NCBI GenBank assembly: GCA_910583845.1
Contig: CAJUAB010000003.1
Location: 1 to 64,000 of the forward strand
Reading direction: 5' to 3'
Origin: an uncultured Acetatifactor sp.
GTDB taxonomy: Bacteria; Bacillota; Clostridia; Lachnospirales; Lachnospiraceae
DNA: 64,000 nucleotides
The translations under genes and the position numbers were made by a program. Positions 61,802 through 64,000 of the stretch are shown here, piece by piece. Position 1 is the stretch's first letter. Each line of letters opens with the position of its first letter. Under the pieces are notes generated by a model. It did no database searches. It saw only the letters and a list, made by a program, of their open reading frames with translations, and had not been told where the DNA came from.

Positions 61802-64000
61802 CAGCTTTCCTCCTCGTTATAATAGTATATGGTAGCGGCTTTTTCCACCTCCCGCATGGAATTCAGAGTGGGTTTCTCTCGTTCTTTGCAATAACTATGA
61901 TAATAATTCAGCAGGCGATTTTGATTCTCCACTCCCTTGTCATTTGTATAGTATGTCAACGGTTTGCTATCCCCGCACAGATCACGCCAGCCGCTGATAA
62001 AATCATCCATTTCCCGCTCCGCATCCTCACAGGCCCGGTGATTTACAATCATAACCCTGTCCAAAATTTCTTTCTTCAGCTCCTGAATTTTTTCATCCGG
62101 GAATGAAACAATGGCACCTGCCTTTTTGTTGGCTGCCAATTCCTCATGCTGTAAACGCAGCATACCGACAACCACTGCATGAAGTACCCTGTCCCTTGCC
62201 CGGGCTGAAAACGGAGTTGCCGTTGTTCCCTCGACATAGCGATACATCTGCGAATGAAACCCCGTAAAATTCTCATAGTGTGACAAATCTCTGGGGCGAT
62301 ATGGATTATATACCGTAATGATCAGGCCTGGATATGTACGCCCTACGCGGCTGCTTGCCTGTATATATTCAGAATTCTGTTTCGGCTCTCCGGTAATCGC
62401 CATCAACCCCAGTCGGTCAACATCCATACCCACGGCTATCATGTTAGTTGCAATAACCACATCATAACAACTTTGCTTAGGCTGTCCCGGTATGTACTCC
62501 TCTGTCAGCTCCTCCAGAATTTTTGTAATTTCATACGAAGGGATACGGGAAGTAATTTCCTTCTTCTTTGACAGGAATCGCCTCATCCCATGACCGTATT
62601 TCTTTTTCAGATTTTCAATTCGGCTGGGAATATCATCATCAAGCAGACGTACTGCGCCTCCCAGCTCACGGATTGAGTTAAAGTATCCAATCAATGTGTA
62701 ATAAGGATCCACATAGTCCTTATATTCCTCATGCCGGGAAAGTTCAAATACTGTCTGGAGAATTATGGCATAAACACGCAAAAGCGTTGTCTTGACAGAT
62801 GAACCATCTCCACATATGCCGACATACTGCCGGAATGGTTTCTGCCCTGCCTGCGTCATCTGCCGAATCTTCTCCTCATCATGGATGCCATATGACTGCA
62901 TTGGCAGCTTGATTTCCGTAATAAAATAAGAATTTCCCATGTCAAAACCATTCGGGGGAAACTGGGCATAATCCTCTCTTCCGTACAGACAGCGAATCTG
63001 CTCTTTTGCATTCCTGATTGTCGCAGTGGAGACAATATACTTGGGTTTTATTTTCTGACCATCACGATAGAAGGAACACAGTTCCTCAACCAGCCCCTCA
63101 TATCCCCCGTATATAGTACCAAGAGGTCCCGTAATCAGATGCAGCTCATCCTGAATAATCAATTCCGGTGGATAAAAAGGTTTCACACTGCTCGGTTTAA
63201 CCTGAGGTAAGTTTCCCATGGCTTTGTGATAAGACACATGCTCTTCTCCTTTGGCAATATACCCACATCTGGAGCAGAATCTATCTGCATTGCCAAAAAG
63301 CAACCCCGTCTGCTCACTCCAAGGCAAAGTAGCAAATTTATCAACTGTGGAGATTACAATAGTCGGACATTTCCGGTATATTTCTTCATCCACCAAGTAC
63401 ACCGGCAAAGATATATTATTATATTTGTAAAAATGGCAGTTCTTATTTGAGCAGGATATTTTTACGGTTTTGAACGCCGTGTCAATATCATAATCATTTT
63501 CTGTAATCTCTCTTCCACAGCAAGGACACTTGATCAGTTGCTTTGTCAATCTTCTCGTAAAGTCACGCTGTTTTTGAAAGTCTTTACTGTCATATTCACT
63601 GAATGTATTGGGCGTAACCTGCTTTCCTACCCAGAATCCAATTGAAAACCTCTGTTTTCCAAACAAATCCGGTCGCTTCTCCCTGGTCATTTCCGCCGCA
63701 ATGATTAATTTGATCAGACGATCTCTCTGCTGCGTGGTAAGGAGACGCAGAGTGTATCTTAAAAAGACTGTCACACCCCCGTCTTTTTCGTATTCTGTTT
63801 CATCACCGGCAGTAAGACGACGGTAAGCCATTGTAAATGCAATCAGTCCAAGATAAGCCTCTGTCTTTCCGCCTCCCGTCGGGAAATAAAGCAAATCTAC
63901 AATCCTGCGCTCTTCTGAATCAGGGAAAATAATACCTGTCAAATTCAGCAATACGAAAGCAATCTGAAAGGGACGCCATTCCGAATGATCCTCTTTCAAA
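61801..64000 (-). CDS. drmA: DISARM helicase DrmA, C-terminal part (cut by window edge)
   Basis: The frame is open to the edge, so the visible 733 residues lack the N-terminus; the TTG at 63999 is not the start. Walker A PTGGGKTEAYL (40-50 of the visible part), DEAD-like IIQDELHLI, zinc-type Cys clusters (CPCCGRE, CSRCGYI) and a C-terminal helicase domain with ATNMIAVGMDVDRLG and QASSRVGRTYPGLI are present. DrmA is the SNF2-like/helicase subunit of DISARM. Upstream genes (methyltransferase, DrmE or DrmD) must lie beyond 64 kb. Confidence 0.92.
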   Translation of the reverse strand, partial: LKEDHSEWRPFQIAFVLLNLTGIIFPDSEERRIVDLLYFPTGGGKTEAYLGLIAFTMAYRRLTAGDETEYEKDGGVTVFLRYTLRLLTTQQRDRLIKLIIAAEMTREKRPDLFGKQRFSIGFWVGKQVTPNTFSEYDSKDFQKQRDFTRRLTKQLIKCPCCGREITENDYDIDTAFKTVKISCSNKNCHFYKYNNISLPVYLVDEEIYRKCPTIVISTVDKFATLPWSEQTGLLFGNADRFCSRCGYIAKGEEHVSYHKAMGNLPQVKPSSVKPFYPPELIIQDELHLITGPLGTIYGGYEGLVEELCSFYRDGQKIKPKYIVSTATIRNAKEQIRCLYGREDYAQFPPNGFDMGNSYFITEIKLPMQSYGIHDEEKIRQMTQAGQKPFRQYVGICGDGSSVKTTLLRVYAIILQTVFELSRHEEYKDYVDPYYTLIGYFNSIRELGGAVRLLDDDIPSRIENLKKKYGHGMRRFLSKKKEITSRIPSYEITKILEELTEEYIPGQPKQSCYDVVIATNMIAVGMDVDRLGLMAITGEPKQNSEYIQASSRVGRTYPGLIITVYNPYRPRDLSHYENFTGFHSQMYRYVEGTTATPFSARARDRVLHAVVVGMLRLQHEELAANKKAGAIVSFPDEKIQELKKEILDRVMIVNHRACEDAEREMDDFISGWRDLCGDSKPLTYYTNDKGVENQNRLLNYYHSYCKEREKPTLNSMREVEKAATIYYYNEEES

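Overview
The window looks like a chromosome segment of a spore-forming, probably motile Clostridia, most likely a Lachnospiraceae. Visible support: SipL- and SpoIIQ-type sporulation proteins preceded by sequences that fit sigma-E and sigma-F promoters, a sigma-D (flagellar) type promoter, GC-rich codon use in the housekeeping genes, strong AGGAGG ribosome binding sites and an L-rhamnose gene set. No rRNA, tRNA or CRISPR array was seen. The host background is about 50-55% GC by eye; the right end (58.8-64 kb) and the gene at 35.45 kb are clearly more A/T rich.

Layout. (1) 1-6.65 kb: right part of an integrated mobilizable element with a sigma-like regulator, RepA-like ATPase, 42-bp iteron-like repeats, MobV relaxase, ParB-like protein, YdbC/PC4-like protein and a large serine recombinase. 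It has cut an AgrC-type histidine kinase gene in two; the 5' part remains at 6.64-7.2 kb beside its LytTR response regulator. (2) 8.4-13.95 kb: a heterodimeric ABC exporter with one degenerate ATP site, RidA, and an Rpn/PD-(D/E)XK protein with a repeat-encoded coiled coil behind a palindromic operator. (3) 14-30 kb: Trk potassium uptake, a GH4 glycosidase, an NlpC/P60 cell-wall hydrolase, AsnRS, an FKBP/trigger-factor-like lipoprotein, cardiolipin synthase, a DUF1934 protein, glutamate racemase, a GntR regulator with ispE behind a consensus promoter and a candidate operator, and a sigma-D-driven gene of unknown function. (4) 30.5-48.9 kb: sipL, pyrC-pyrK-pyrD, a Uma2 protein, plsC, rhaD/rhaA/rhaB with a divergent AraC regulator, a hydrolase-murF-ddl operon, an amidohydrolase and spoIIQ. 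(5) 49-58.7 kb: a PocR hybrid histidine kinase with a two-receiver regulator and an SseB-like protein, an aconitase-superfamily hydratase and glycogen phosphorylase. (6) 58.9-64 kb: a DISARM anti-phage core (drmA cut by the window edge, drmB, drmC) followed 51 bp later by a Vsr mismatch endonuclease in the same direction.

Intergenic regions are rich in palindromic repeats of at least three kinds: a 104-bp unit in three tandem copies (19.99-20.30 kb) with relatives at 48.99 and probably 52.70 kb; a roughly 130-178 bp element at 17.0 and 39.7 kb with arm remnants at 35.3 and 43.85 kb; and a 71-bp tandem unit at 55.8 kb.

Functionally most of the window is core metabolism and envelope biology: peptidoglycan precursors (MurI, Ddl, MurF), phospholipids (PlsC, Cls), pyrimidines, isoprenoids and rhamnose use. 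Two accessory systems stand out: the element that broke a quorum-sensing-like kinase, and a DISARM locus that seems to carry its own Vsr repair enzyme. Intervals and coordinates were read by eye; family names rest on recognised motifs, not on searches.
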